This document shows, piece by piece, positions 25,021-34,421 of a DNA stretch of 64,000 nucleotides. Below the pieces are notes generated by a model. The model searched no databases. It worked only from the letters and a program-made list of their open reading frames with translations, and was not told the origin of the DNA. Each line of letters begins with the position of its first letter. Positions within the stretch are counted from its first letter, which is position 1. Both the position numbers and the translations under genes were made by a program. The stretch spans positions 62,001 to 126,000 of the forward strand of contig JBGVIL010000026.1 of the NCBI GenBank assembly GCA_045123185.1. The letters are read 5' to 3'. Origin of the DNA: UBA1231 sp045123185. GTDB taxonomy: Bacteria; Bacillota_I; Bacilli_A; ML615J-28; CAG-313.

Positions 25021-25653
25021 ATGAAAGGTTTATTTATTACAATTGAAGGAAATGACGGATCTGGTAAATCAACTGTTATTCAATCATTAAAAGAACAATT
25101 AGCAAAATTAAATTTAGAAGTATGTTATACACGCGAACCAGGTGGCAGTTATGTTGCTGAAAAAATACGTGAAGTAATCTTAGATAACGATAATATTGCA
25201 ATGGATGATAAAACAGAAGCTTTGTTATATGCAGCAAGTAGAAGACAACACTTAAAAGAAACAGTTTTCCCTGCACTTGAAGAAGGTAAAATTGTAGTTT
25301 GTGATCGATTTATTGATTCATCATTAACATATCAAGGAATTGCAAGGGGTCTTGGAGTAGACGAAGTGTTTAACATGAATATGTTTGCTACAGAAGGTTT
25401 TATGCCCCATCTAACTATTTACTTGCTTGTTGATCCTAAAATTGGTTTAGAACGCAAATCACATCAAAAAGAATTAGATAGATTAGAACATGAAAAATTG
25501 GAATTTCATGAAAAGGTATATAACGGATATTTAATGTTAGCAGATCGATTTAAAGATCGTGTTAGAATTGTCAATGGTAATGTAACTATTGAAGAAGAAT
25601 GTAAAGCTGTTAACGATATTATCTTAAGTTTTATTAAAGAAAGAGGCTTTTAA
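25021..25653 (+). CDS. tmk: thymidylate kinase
   Basis: This 210-residue enzyme phosphorylates dTMP to dTDP. The P-loop EGNDGSGKST is at residues 9-18, the DRF motif is in VVCDRFIDSSLTYQG, and the TREPGG base-binding loop is near residue 38. It starts a block shared with Bacillus: tmk, holB, ricT, a tRNA methyltransferase and rsmI. The stop overlaps the holB start (TAATG). Confidence 0.96.
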   Translation: MKGLFITIEGNDGSGKSTVIQSLKEQLAKLNLEVCYTREPGGSYVAEKIREVILDNDNIAMDDKTEALLYAASRRQHLKETVFPALEEGKIVVCDRFIDSSLTYQGIARGLGVDEVFNMNMFATEGFMPHLTIYLLVDPKIGLERKSHQKELDRLEHEKLEFHEKVYNGYLMLADRFKDRVRIVNGNVTIEEECKAVNDIILSFIKERGF

Positions 25654-26600
25654 TGAATATCATAGATTATCAAAAAGAAGTAATTAACTTGATTGATAAT
25701 AGTTTCAAAAAAAATCAAATAAGTCACGCATATATATTTGAAGGAGAACGCGGAAGCGGATTAAAAGAAGTTGCTTTATATTTTGCAAAAAAGCTTCTTT
25801 GTTTAAATGAAAATAAACCTTGTGATAAATGTGCAAACTGTAAAAGGGTAACAAATGGTACTCATACAAATGTTATGATTATTACTCCTGTTCAAGGTGT
25901 TGTTAGAAAAGATCAAATAAATAGTATTATTCATGAAGGATCAATGACATCATTAACAGAATTAAACAAAATATATATTATTGAAGAAGCAGAAAAGATG
26001 AATCGTTCATCTGCAAATGCTCTGTTAAAATTTTTAGAAGAACCTTATCCTAATAACTATTTAATCTTATTAACAGAAAACAGTAATGTTTTATTAGAGA
26101 CTATTACTTCAAGAACACAACTTGTTCGTTTTAAAAGAATAAATAAAGCTATATTAGTAAACAATTTACAAAACGATGGAATAGATAAAGATGTCGCATA
26201 TATATTATCTGAACTTTTTGGAAGTTTTGACGAATCAAAAGAAGCCTTAAAGAAAGGATCAATTATTAACGTTATTGATTTATTTAAGAAACTTGTTTTT
26301 GCAAAACAAAACAAAAAAGATATATATGTTGAATACTTCTTGAATAAAAAGCTTATAGATTCAAGTGAAGCTGCTCATTGGTTACTTGAAATATTTGCAT
26401 TATATAAAAGAGAAGAAATAAGATATATTGAGAAAAAAGAATGTAATTACTTTACAACATTAATCGAAAACGAAGATTATCTAGAAACTAATACTATTGA
26501 TATTGCAAGTCAAATAGACGAAATCAATTCAAGTATTGAAAAGATTAATGCAAAAGTAAATATTGATTTAGTTTTAGCTGGATTATTACAAAAATTATAA
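25653..26600 (+). CDS. holB: DNA polymerase III delta' subunit
   Basis: This 315-residue clamp-loader subunit has an AAA-like N-domain. The P-loop position reads GERGSGLKE, so it lacks the normal GK(S/T), as is common in non-ATP-binding delta'. A four-Cys zinc module is present at about residues 50-65 (C-x7-C-x2-C-x2-C). The sensor region reads NALLKFLEEPYPNNYLILLTEN. It is coupled to tmk and followed by ricT. Confidence 0.93.
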   Translation: MNIIDYQKEVINLIDNSFKKNQISHAYIFEGERGSGLKEVALYFAKKLLCLNENKPCDKCANCKRVTNGTHTNVMIITPVQGVVRKDQINSIIHEGSMTSLTELNKIYIIEEAEKMNRSSANALLKFLEEPYPNNYLILLTENSNVLLETITSRTQLVRFKRINKAILVNNLQNDGIDKDVAYILSELFGSFDESKEALKKGSIINVIDLFKKLVFAKQNKKDIYVEYFLNKKLIDSSEAAHWLLEIFALYKREEIRYIEKKECNYFTTLIENEDYLETNTIDIASQIDEINSSIEKINAKVNIDLVLAGLLQKL

Positions 26601-26613
26601 AGGTGGTGAAAAC

Positions 26614-27432
26614 ATGATTGAAGTAGTTGGCGTACAGTTTAAAGGAATGGGGCGCATCTATTATTTCAAACCATTAAACATCCAATTTCAACCAGGTGAA
26701 TATGCAATTGTCGAAACAGTACGAGGCGTAGAACTTGGTAAAGTTATTGTTGGAAATAAAGAAATTGATGAAAAACAATTTGAAACAGAACTAAAAGAAG
26801 TTTTAAGAAAAGCTAATGATGAAGATTTAAATATTGAAGAAAAGAATAATGCAGAAGCAGAAGAAGCTTTTAAGATATTTAAGAGTGAAGTTGTAAAATT
26901 AGATCTTGATATGAAACCACTTCAAGCTGAATATACATTTGATAGATCAAAGATTATTTTCTATTATACAGCCGATGACAGAGTTGACTTTAGAGATTTA
27001 TTGAAACATCTAACCCCACAGTTTAAATTAAGAGTAGAATTGCGTCAAATTGGTACACGCGAAGGTGCACGACTAATTGGTGGTTTAGGCGGTTGTGGAA
27101 GAGAAATATGTTGTCGTAGTTTTTTAAAGAACTTTGATGTTGTTACTATGAAGATGGCAAAAGATCAATCTATGAGCTTAAACAATAATAAGATTAGTGG
27201 TATTTGTGGAAAACTAATGTGTTGTATTGCATATGAAAGTGGTTTATATCAAGAACTTCGTGAAATTGTTCCTGCTGTAGGAACATATGTTAAAACACCA
27301 AATTGTGACTATTGTAAAGTAGTAGGAACAGATTATGTTAAACAAATTATCCGAGTTCAAGAAGATCCAGACGCTATGCCAGTTGCATATTATGCAGAAC
27401 AAGTTCAAAGGGTACAAAGAAGAGATAAATAA
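26614..27432 (+). CDS. ricT: RicT/YaaT, PSP1-domain protein
   Basis: This 272-residue protein has the PSP1 domain with GGCGREICCRSFLKNF and KISGICGKLMCCIAYE, which provide the conserved Cys cluster. In Bacillus, RicT joins RicA and RicF in an Fe-S complex that supports RNase Y processing and also affects sporulation phosphorelay. The genomic position after holB is the Bacillus one. An AAGGTGG site precedes the ATG, and its stop overlaps the next gene by one base. Confidence 0.92.
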   Translation: MIEVVGVQFKGMGRIYYFKPLNIQFQPGEYAIVETVRGVELGKVIVGNKEIDEKQFETELKEVLRKANDEDLNIEEKNNAEAEEAFKIFKSEVVKLDLDMKPLQAEYTFDRSKIIFYYTADDRVDFRDLLKHLTPQFKLRVELRQIGTREGARLIGGLGGCGREICCRSFLKNFDVVTMKMAKDQSMSLNNNKISGICGKLMCCIAYESGLYQELREIVPAVGTYVKTPNCDYCKVVGTDYVKQIIRVQEDPDAMPVAYYAEQVQRVQRRDK

Positions 27433-28172
27433 TGGTTGAAGTAATTAATGATTTATTAGGATATGACGGATTAAAAATAATTCAATGCCCTGATATGTTT
27501 CATTTTTCGCTTGACTCAAGTTTACTTGGAGATTTTGTGACTATAAATCCTCAAGATAAAAGAATATTGGATATTGGTACTGGAAATGGACCAATACCTT
27601 TATTTTTATCACTAAGAACAAAATCACCAATTGATGCGATTGAGATTCAAGAACAATTAGCTGATCTTGCTATTAGAAGTGTTAAACTAAATAATTTAGA
27701 AAATCAAATAACTATTATTAATGATGACGTAAGAATACTACATAAAAAAATAGGCGTTTCAAAATATGATGTTATAACATGTAATCCGCCCTATTTTAAA
27801 CACAAAGAAGAAAGTCATATTAATAAAAATGATTACTTAACACTTGCAAGACATGAGATAACACTTAATTTAGATGAGCTTTTAGATAGTGTTAGAAAAT
27901 TGTTAAAAGATAATGGGACGTTTGCAATGGTACACAGAACAGAAAGATTGTTGGATATTTTAGAAGTCTTTAGAAAATATGGCATTGAACCTAAAAGAAT
28001 TCGTTTTGTTTATCCAAAGAAAAACAGCACCCATAGTCTTGCTGTTTTAATTGAAGGAAAGAAAAGTAAAAAACAAGGTGGTTTAAAAATCTTGCCTCCT
28101 TTATATGTTCACAATTTAAACGGGACATATACTAAAGAAATACTTAGAATATTTAATTACAAACAGGAGTAA
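27432..28172 (+). CDS. tRNA1(Val) N6-adenine methyltransferase family (YabB-like)
   Basis: The protein has a class I methyltransferase fold with the SAM motif LDIGTGNGPIPLFLS near residue 42 and the catalytic NPPYF motif (CNPPYFK) near residue 117, as in TrmN6/YabB. At 246 residues it has normal length. It lies between ricT and rsmI. The yabA gene that usually intervenes in Bacillus is missing here, since the ricT and methyltransferase frames overlap directly. Confidence 0.9.
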   Translation: MVEVINDLLGYDGLKIIQCPDMFHFSLDSSLLGDFVTINPQDKRILDIGTGNGPIPLFLSLRTKSPIDAIEIQEQLADLAIRSVKLNNLENQITIINDDVRILHKKIGVSKYDVITCNPPYFKHKEESHINKNDYLTLARHEITLNLDELLDSVRKLLKDNGTFAMVHRTERLLDILEVFRKYGIEPKRIRFVYPKKNSTHSLAVLIEGKKSKKQGGLKILPPLYVHNLNGTYTKEILRIFNYKQE

Positions 28173-28177
28173 TAAAT

Positions 28178-29032
28178 ATGAAAAGACAAAAAAGTTTTGA
28201 TAATGATAATCCTAAATTATATTTAGTTGCAACTCCTATTGGAAATTTAGAAGACATTACGTTTCGTGCAATTAATACATTAAAAATGGTGGATGTGATT
28301 TATTGTGAAGATACAAGAACTTCATTTAAATTATTAAATCATTATGATATTACGACAAAGTTAAAAAGTGTACACTTATTTAATGAAAACGAAATTAGTC
28401 ATGAAATTATTGACACTATTAAAAGTGGATCAAATGTTGCTATTATTAGTGATGCAGGATTACCTATTATTTCTGATCCTGGATGGGTTGTTGTAAAAGA
28501 AGCTGTTGATAATGATATTGATGTTGTTTCAATTCCTGGTGCTACAGCTGGATTGACAGCTTTGATTGCTTCGGGGATACCAGCTCATGCTTTTTATTTT
28601 GCTGGTTTCTTAAATAGTAAAAAAGCAAAAAGAAAACAGGAATTAAAAAAACTATATAATAAGGAAGAAACAATCATAATGTATGAGTCTCCTCATAGAA
28701 TTGTAGAGACACTAAATATTTTAGATGAAATCTTTACAAATCGAAATATTGTTTTAGCAAGAGAATTAACAAAAAAACATGAAGAGTACTTAAGGGGTAA
28801 ACCTAAAGAGTTATTAGAAGTTGCTGAAACATTAAAAGGGGAAATGGTTTTAATTATCGAAGGTAATCAAAATCCAGAAACAGATGAGTTGGTTGAACTT
28901 AATGATTTATCGATAGAAGAACATTTTAAACATTACATAGATAAGGGAATGTCTGATAAAGACTCCATGAAACAAGTGGCTTTAGATAGACATATTTCAA
29001 AAAAAGAAGTATATGAAGTTATTAAAAAATAA
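28178..29032 (+). CDS. rsmI: 16S rRNA 2'-O-methyltransferase RsmI
   Basis: This 284-residue enzyme methylates the 2'-OH of C1402 in 16S rRNA. It has LYLVATPIGNLEDITFRA at the N-terminus, CEDTRTSFKLL, ISDAGLPIISDPG, and SIPGATAGLTALIASG, all typical of the RsmI branch of tetrapyrrole-type methyltransferases. An AGGAG site overlaps the end of the preceding gene. It is the last gene of the tmk block. Confidence 0.96.
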   Translation: MKRQKSFDNDNPKLYLVATPIGNLEDITFRAINTLKMVDVIYCEDTRTSFKLLNHYDITTKLKSVHLFNENEISHEIIDTIKSGSNVAIISDAGLPIISDPGWVVVKEAVDNDIDVVSIPGATAGLTALIASGIPAHAFYFAGFLNSKKAKRKQELKKLYNKEETIIMYESPHRIVETLNILDEIFTNRNIVLARELTKKHEEYLRGKPKELLEVAETLKGEMVLIIEGNQNPETDELVELNDLSIEEHFKHYIDKGMSDKDSMKQVALDRHISKKEVYEVIKK

Positions 29033-29059
29033 AGAGGTTCAGTTTATGAACCTCTTTTT
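29031..29059. terminator. bidirectional terminator, rsmI and MurE-like gene
   Basis: An 11-bp stem, AAAGAGGTTCA with TGAACCTCTTT, around GTTTA has T-rich flanks on both strands. It separates two convergent genes and overlaps the rsmI stop. Confidence 0.85.
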
Positions 29060-29921
29060 ATAATATATATTTGGAGAAAAATATATGAACCAATTCAGTA
29101 GTTTGATATTCGTTGTCTACAAATACAAACAAAGATAATATGAAATATATATAATCGTAATTACTTAAACATAATAATAATTCAGATAATTCTGAATGGT
29201 TTTTATATATAGTGCCAGTTATTATTTTATTATGTTGTCTAATGTTTCTAATATGATATGTGCTTTCAGAACTAAACCCGAAAGTAACTGAACTGTTTGG
29301 TATAAATAAGTCTTTAAAATCATCGTAATTATTAATCAAAATCCCGCTATTAGATAATAATAGATTCATATTCATAATTGCTTTTAACGATGTTGTATGA
29401 CTAAATTTAGGTAGAATTATGTAGTCAAAATATAATAATTGGGCATACTCGATCAACTCACTAGAGTGAAATAAGACAAAGATATATTTAACTTTCTTTC
29501 TTGAGTATTTTCCTATTAATTCGTATATCGCATCAATCTCATCTAAAGAATTAATAACTTCGATTTTGTCTTTAATTGCATTATTGAAAAGATCATAAAT
29601 AACTTTAGAATAGTTATAAAAATCATCATTTAGTATCCCAATTAACTTTGTGTTTTGAACGGATAAATTATAGAATTTTTTATATAATCTAACTAGTTCC
29701 TCTTTAAGATTTAATACTACAATTGACTGTGTGTTTTCAGATATAATTGGTACTTGTGAAACAATAAAAACACTTTCCAAAATTGAATTATGAATTACAA
29801 TATTTGTATGATTTTGAAGGTTTATAAATATACAATTTTTCTTGATTTTGTTTATGTTAGTAGTTATAAAATTTACTTTAAAATCGATATTTATATTTGG
29901 ATAAAAATCAGATAATTTCAT
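29058..29921 (-). CDS. MurE-like protein lacking catalytic motifs
   Basis: I chose the start at 29921 (MKLSDFYPN), placed after an AGGAGCG site, over a longer frame from 29951. The 287-residue protein follows the MurE layout by eye: an N-terminal domain like the MurE substrate domain, a strand ending KLIGILNDDF where MurE has its GTNGKT P-loop, FHSSELIEYA where MurE has SSHAL, FDYIILPKFSHTT where it has the TN-x-DHLD block, then LINNYDD like the NxDD block. The nucleotide- and metal-binding residues are gone, and the C-terminal ligase domain is absent. A non-catalytic role is inferred. It diverges from nifJ. Confidence 0.5.
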   Translation of the reverse strand: MKLSDFYPNINIDFKVNFITTNINKIKKNCIFINLQNHTNIVIHNSILESVFIVSQVPIISENTQSIVVLNLKEELVRLYKKFYNLSVQNTKLIGILNDDFYNYSKVIYDLFNNAIKDKIEVINSLDEIDAIYELIGKYSRKKVKYIFVLFHSSELIEYAQLLYFDYIILPKFSHTTSLKAIMNMNLLLSNSGILINNYDDFKDLFIPNSSVTFGFSSESTYHIRNIRQHNKIITGTIYKNHSELSELLLCLSNYDYIYFILSLFVFVDNEYQTTELVHIFFSKYIL

Positions 29922-30008
29922 AAAAATCGCTCCTATAATTAGTGTTCCCAAACAGTATTAAAAATATACATTATATAATTAATATAGGAAAATTTCATAA
30001 AGCAACAT

Positions 30009-30026
30009 TTTTCGACAATTCGAAAA
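30009..30026. promoter_or_regulatory. inverted repeat in the MurE-like/nifJ intergenic region
   Basis: TTTTCGA and TCGAAAA form a perfect 7-bp inverted repeat with a 4-base CAAT spacer, midway between the divergent genes. It sits about 55 bases upstream of the nifJ -10. It is a plausible operator, but the regulator is unknown. Confidence 0.4.
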
Positions 30027-30081
30027 TAATAACCTCAAAATTAATTTGTAAGATATTTAATTAGCAAAAAAATAGTAGTTG

Positions 30082-30090
30082 TGATATAAT
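30082..30090 (+). promoter_or_regulatory. extended -10 promoter of nifJ
   Basis: TGATATAAT forms an extended -10 element 39 bases before the nifJ ATG. The leader contains AGGAGGAG. No clear -35 is present. Confidence 0.6.
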
Positions 30091-30128
30091 AAGTCGTAAA
30101 ATAAAAATGACTAGGAGGAGTTTTATTT

Positions 30129-33100
30129 ATGTCAAAAAAAGTTTTCCAATCTATGGATGGGAACCAAGCTGCAGCTCATACAGCCTATGCGTTTACTGAA
30201 GTTGCAGGTATTTATCCAATTACACCTTCTTCTCCAATGGCCGAAAATGTTGATTTATGGTCATCTCAAGGAAAGAAGAACTTATTTGGAACTCAAGTAA
30301 AAGTTGTTGAAATGCAATCAGAAGCTGGTGCTGCAGGTTCAGTACACGGTTCATTACAAGCTGGAGCATTAACTACTACATTTACTGCAAGCCAAGGTTT
30401 ATTATTAAAAGTTCCTAACATGTATAAAATCGCAGGTGAATTATTACCAGGTGTTATTCACGTTTCTGCTCGTGCTTTAGCTGCACAATCATTATCAATC
30501 TTCGGTGATCACCAAGACGTTATGGCAGCTCGTCAAACTGGTTTTGCTATGCTTGCTACATCAAGTGTTCAAGAAGTTATGGACTTAGGTGGTGTTGCTC
30601 ACTTAGCAGCAATCGAATCTAGTGTTCCATTTGTTCATTTCTTTGACGGATTCAGAACATCTCATGAAATCCAAAAAGTTGAAGTTATGGATTATGATGT
30701 TTATAGAAACTTATTAAACTGGGATGCAGTTAAGAGATTCCGTGAAAAAGCATTACACTTTGCTAACCCTGTAACTCGTGGTACTGCTCAAAATGACGAC
30801 GTATATTTTCAAACTAGAGAAATTCAAAACAAATATTACGAAGCCGTTCCTGCAATTGTTGCAAAATATATGAAAGGCATTTCAGAAGCTACTGGACGTC
30901 ACTATGCTCCATTTGTTTACTATGGTGCTGAAGATGCTACAGATGTAATCATCGCTATGGGTTCAGTTACTGAAACTATTAAAGAAGCTGTTGATTACTT
31001 AAATGCTCAAGGTAAAAAAGTTGGTTGTGTAACAGTTCACTTATATCGTCCATTCTCTAAAGAATATTTATTAAGTGTTGTTCCAGCAACTGTTAAACGT
31101 ATTGCTGTATTAGACAGAACTAAAGAACCAGGATCAGCTGGTGAACCATTATACTTAGACGTTAAGAGCGTTTATTATGGTGTTAAAGGTGCTCCATTTA
31201 TTATCGGTGGTAGATTCGGTTTATCTTCAAGAGATACTACTCCAGCTCAAATGATCGCTGTATTCAAACACTTAGCTAAAAAAGGTCATGATGGATTTAC
31301 AGTAGGTATCAATGATGATGTTACTCATTTAAGTATTCCTGTAGGACCAGAAGTACGTATTAATGAAGAAGTTTCTGAATTAGTATTCTTTGGTTTAGGT
31401 TCTGATGGTACTGTTGGTGCTAACAAAAATACAATCAAAATTATCGGTGACAACACTGACTTATATGCACAAGCATACTTTGCATATGACTCTAAAAAAT
31501 CAGGTGGTGTAACTCGTTCTCACTTACGTTTTGGTCCAAAACCAATTAAATCTCCTTACTTAGTTAACCAAGCTAACTTTGTAAGCTGTAGCTTAGAATC
31601 ATATGTTGAAAAATATGATATGTTAGGATGCTTAAAAGATGGTGGAACATTCTTATTAAATACTGTTCACTCAGCTGAAGAATTAGTTAAAACTCTTCCT
31701 AATGCATTCAAAAAACAATTAGCTGAAAAACACGCTAAATTCTTTATTATTGATGCAGTTCACCTAGCTCGTGAAATCGGATTAGGTAACCGTACTAATA
31801 CAATCTTACAATCTGCATTCTTCAAATTAAATCCTCAAATCATGCCTTATGAAACTGCACAAGATTTAATGAAGAAATATGCTTATAAAGCTTATAGCCG
31901 TAAAGGTGAAGCTATCGTTGAAATGAACTATCAAGCAATTGATCGTGGTGCTCAAGGTTTAGTTGAAGTTGCTGTTGATCCAGCATGGGCAAAATTAAGA
32001 GTTGCTAAGAAAGTTGTTGATGAATCTCGTCCTCATTTTGTTCGTACAATTGCTGATGAAGTTAATGCTGTTAAAGGTTATGAATTACCTGTTTCTGCAT
32101 TCACTGGATATGAAGATGGTACAATGCCAGCTGGTACAACTCAATATGAAAAACGTGGTATTTCTAACTTCGTTCCAAAATGGAATTCAGAAAACTGTAT
32201 TCAATGTAACCAATGTGCATTTGTTTGTCCACACGCTGTAGTTCGTCCATTCCTTGCTACTGAAGAAGAAATGGCTAACGCTCCTAAAGGTGTTCAAACA
32301 TTAAAACCAGTTGGAAAAGGATTAGAAGGTTTAAGATACTCTCTACAAATTTCTGCTCTTGACTGTACAGGATGTGAAGTTTGTGTTAACCAATGTCCAG
32401 CTCCTAAAGGTAAAGCACTTACTATGGTACCTATCGAAGAAGCTCTTAAAGCTGGTGAACAAGAACAAGCTTCTTACTTCTTCAATAATGTATCTTACAA
32501 AGACGCATTAGTAGATAAATTCTCTAACGCTAAAAATAGCCAATTTGCTCAACCATTATTTGAATTCTCTGGAGCATGTGGTGGATGTGGTGAAACTCCA
32601 TATGTTAAATTAGTTACTCAATTATTTGGTGACCGTATGGTAGTTGCTAACGCTACTGGATGTTCTTCAATTTATGGTGGAAGCTTCCCAGCTAGCCCAT
32701 ATACAACTAATAAAGATGGTCATGGACCAGCTTGGGCAAACTCATTATTCGAAGACAATGCTGAATTTGGATTCGGTATGAAAGCTGCAGATACTGCATT
32801 AAGAGATCACATTGCACAATTAATGGAAGGTGCTCTTGAAAACGGTGTTTGTGATGAACAAGTAAAAGCATTATTCGAAAAATGGTTAGCTAACCGTGAA
32901 GATGGTCAAGTAACTAAAGAAATTAAAAATGAATTAGTTCCATTATTAGAAGGTAAAGATTGCGAAACTGCAAAAGAAATCCTTGGATTAAAGAACTACT
33001 TAACTAAGAGTTCTCAATGGATTTTTGGTGGTGACGGATGGGCTTATGACATCGGTTACGGTGGATTAGACCACGTTATTGCTAACGGTGAAGATGTAAA

Positions 33101-33671
33101 TATCTTAGTATTAGATACTGAAGTTTACTCTAACACTGGTGGACAATCTTCTAAATCTTCTCCAACTGCTTCTATCGCTAAATTTACTGCTACTGGTAAA
33201 CATGGTAAGAAGAAAGACTTAGCTGCAATCGCTATGAGTTATGGTCATGTATATGTTGCATATGTAGCTCATGGTGCTAGCCAAGCTCAATTATTAAAAG
33301 CTATGAAAGAAGCTGAAAGCTATCATGGACCATCTCTAATTATTGCTTATGCTCCATGTATCAACCATGGATTAAAACGTGGTATGAGTAAATCACAAGA
33401 ACAAGCTAAACTTGCTGTTGAATGTGGTTACTGGACATTATTACGCTATGACCCAAGACTTGCTGAACAAGGTAAGAACCCATTAGTAATTGATTCAAAA
33501 GAACCAAACTGGGATTTATATGATGATTATCTAATGAGTGAAACTCGTTACGCTCAATTAAAGACTATCAATAAAGAACAAGCTGATGAATTACTTGCTA
33601 TCAACAAGAAAGAAGCTCAAAAACGTTATAAGAATTATCAAAGAATGTTAAAGATGGATTATTCTGAATAA
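30129..33671 (+). CDS. nifJ: pyruvate:ferredoxin (flavodoxin) oxidoreductase
   Basis: This 1180-residue single-chain enzyme oxidises pyruvate to acetyl-CoA and CO2, reducing ferredoxin. Order: TPP-related N-domain (AAHTAYAFTEVAGIYPITPSSPMAE), central domains, two 4Fe-4S motifs around residues 690-760 (CIQCNQCAFVCP and CTGCEVCVNQCP), and the C-terminal TPP domain with GACGGCGETPYV and LDTEVYSNTGGQ. The enzyme is oxygen-sensitive, so an anaerobic life is inferred. Codon usage is smoother and richer in frequent codons than in nearby genes, suggesting high expression. Confidence 0.98.
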   Translation: MSKKVFQSMDGNQAAAHTAYAFTEVAGIYPITPSSPMAENVDLWSSQGKKNLFGTQVKVVEMQSEAGAAGSVHGSLQAGALTTTFTASQGLLLKVPNMYKIAGELLPGVIHVSARALAAQSLSIFGDHQDVMAARQTGFAMLATSSVQEVMDLGGVAHLAAIESSVPFVHFFDGFRTSHEIQKVEVMDYDVYRNLLNWDAVKRFREKALHFANPVTRGTAQNDDVYFQTREIQNKYYEAVPAIVAKYMKGISEATGRHYAPFVYYGAEDATDVIIAMGSVTETIKEAVDYLNAQGKKVGCVTVHLYRPFSKEYLLSVVPATVKRIAVLDRTKEPGSAGEPLYLDVKSVYYGVKGAPFIIGGRFGLSSRDTTPAQMIAVFKHLAKKGHDGFTVGINDDVTHLSIPVGPEVRINEEVSELVFFGLGSDGTVGANKNTIKIIGDNTDLYAQAYFAYDSKKSGGVTRSHLRFGPKPIKSPYLVNQANFVSCSLESYVEKYDMLGCLKDGGTFLLNTVHSAEELVKTLPNAFKKQLAEKHAKFFIIDAVHLAREIGLGNRTNTILQSAFFKLNPQIMPYETAQDLMKKYAYKAYSRKGEAIVEMNYQAIDRGAQGLVEVAVDPAWAKLRVAKKVVDESRPHFVRTIADEVNAVKGYELPVSAFTGYEDGTMPAGTTQYEKRGISNFVPKWNSENCIQCNQCAFVCPHAVVRPFLATEEEMANAPKGVQTLKPVGKGLEGLRYSLQISALDCTGCEVCVNQCPAPKGKALTMVPIEEALKAGEQEQASYFFNNVSYKDALVDKFSNAKNSQFAQPLFEFSGACGGCGETPYVKLVTQLFGDRMVVANATGCSSIYGGSFPASPYTTNKDGHGPAWANSLFEDNAEFGFGMKAADTALRDHIAQLMEGALENGVCDEQVKALFEKWLANREDGQVTKEIKNELVPLLEGKDCETAKEILGLKNYLTKSSQWIFGGDGWAYDIGYGGLDHVIANGEDVNILVLDTEVYSNTGGQSSKSSPTASIAKFTATGKHGKKKDLAAIAMSYGHVYVAYVAHGASQAQLLKAMKEAESYHGPSLIIAYAPCINHGLKRGMSKSQEQAKLAVECGYWTLLRYDPRLAEQGKNPLVIDSKEPNWDLYDDYLMSETRYAQLKTINKEQADELLAINKKEAQKRYKNYQRMLKMDYSE

Positions 33672-33680
33672 TCAGAAAAT

Positions 33681-33716
33681 AGGGTTATATAATTAAAATA
33701 TAACCCTTTCTTTTTT
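33681..33716 (+). terminator. terminator of nifJ
   Basis: A 10-bp stem, AGGGTTATAT with ATATAACCCT, and a 7-base loop are followed by TTCTTTTTT. The T-tract runs directly into the AGGAG site of the next gene, so the following gene is probably read by leakage past this terminator. Confidence 0.8.
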
Positions 33717-33726
33717 AGGAGATAAT

Positions 33727-34329
33727 ATGGAAAATACACCAAATAGATTTGAAGAATTAGATAAATTAGAAGAAAACAACAAAAACCAATATGTTGAAAA
33801 CAAACCAAAACCCAAAAGTAAAAACATGAAACCTTTACTTGGTATTCTGTTTGCAATTATTGGTGTGGTTTTTGGATATTTATTAACAAGTGGAAAACTT
33901 TTTCCACCAAAAGACAAAGTATTTGAATCCCATGGAATTACAGTAACACTAAATGATGACTTTCGTGAAAAAGAATATCTAGGATTTCAAGTAGCTTATT
34001 TGTCTGATAAATCTTTTTTTGCTGCTAATAGAGAAGAAAAGAAATTATTTTCAGGCACTGGCATTTATAATTTAAAAACATATACAAATGCTGTCTTGGA
34101 ATTAAATAATAAAAAATCAGAAATTAAAGAAGGGGTTACTTCTGAAGGACAAAAATTCTATTCAGCAAAGTATACATCTGAAGTTGATGGCGATAGCTTT
34201 AGTTACTATTTAGTAACTTTAGAAGGAGATAGCCATTATTATACAATTAATTTTGGATGTAAATCTAAAAATTTTGCTAAGTTTGAAGACCAATATATTG
34301 AATGGGCAAAAACAATAATAGTTGAATAA
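33727..34329 (+). CDS. membrane-anchored protein, unknown function
   Basis: This 200-residue protein has a charged N-terminus rich in Asn/Lys/Pro (about residues 1-36), one membrane segment (about 37-55) and an extracytoplasmic domain. That domain has a beta-rich pattern (GITVTLNDDFRE, GFQVAYLS, YYLVTLEGDSHYYTINFGC) similar in form to PsbP/DcrB-like surface proteins, but I do not assign it. A start after AGGAG directly follows the nifJ terminator T-tract. It may be co-transcribed with nifJ at a low level. Confidence 0.75.
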   Translation: MENTPNRFEELDKLEENNKNQYVENKPKPKSKNMKPLLGILFAIIGVVFGYLLTSGKLFPPKDKVFESHGITVTLNDDFREKEYLGFQVAYLSDKSFFAANREEKKLFSGTGIYNLKTYTNAVLELNNKKSEIKEGVTSEGQKFYSAKYTSEVDGDSFSYYLVTLEGDSHYYTINFGCKSKNFAKFEDQYIEWAKTIIVE

Positions 34330-34354
34330 GGTTGCAATAGCAACCTTATTTTTT
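34327..34354 (+). terminator. terminator before the bactofilin operon
   Basis: A 9-bp stem, TAAGGTTGC with GCAACCTTA, around AATA is followed by TTTTTT. The stem starts inside the stop codon of the preceding gene. Confidence 0.88.
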
Positions 34355-34374
34355 ACAATGTTTTACTAATTGTA

Positions 34375-34403
34375 TTGACAACGTAACAATGTTATGCTAT
34401 AAT
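34375..34403 (+). promoter_or_regulatory. consensus promoter with internal dyad
   Basis: TTGACA and TATAAT are separated by exactly 17 bases, with TGC before the -10. Within the spacer, TAACA-A-TGTTA at 34384-34394 is a perfect inverted repeat, a likely operator overlapping the polymerase site. A possible user is the MerR-like protein encoded just downstream. It is one of the two full-consensus promoters in the window. Confidence 0.8.
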
Positions 34404-34421
34404 TTATGCGTGAGGTGTGCT

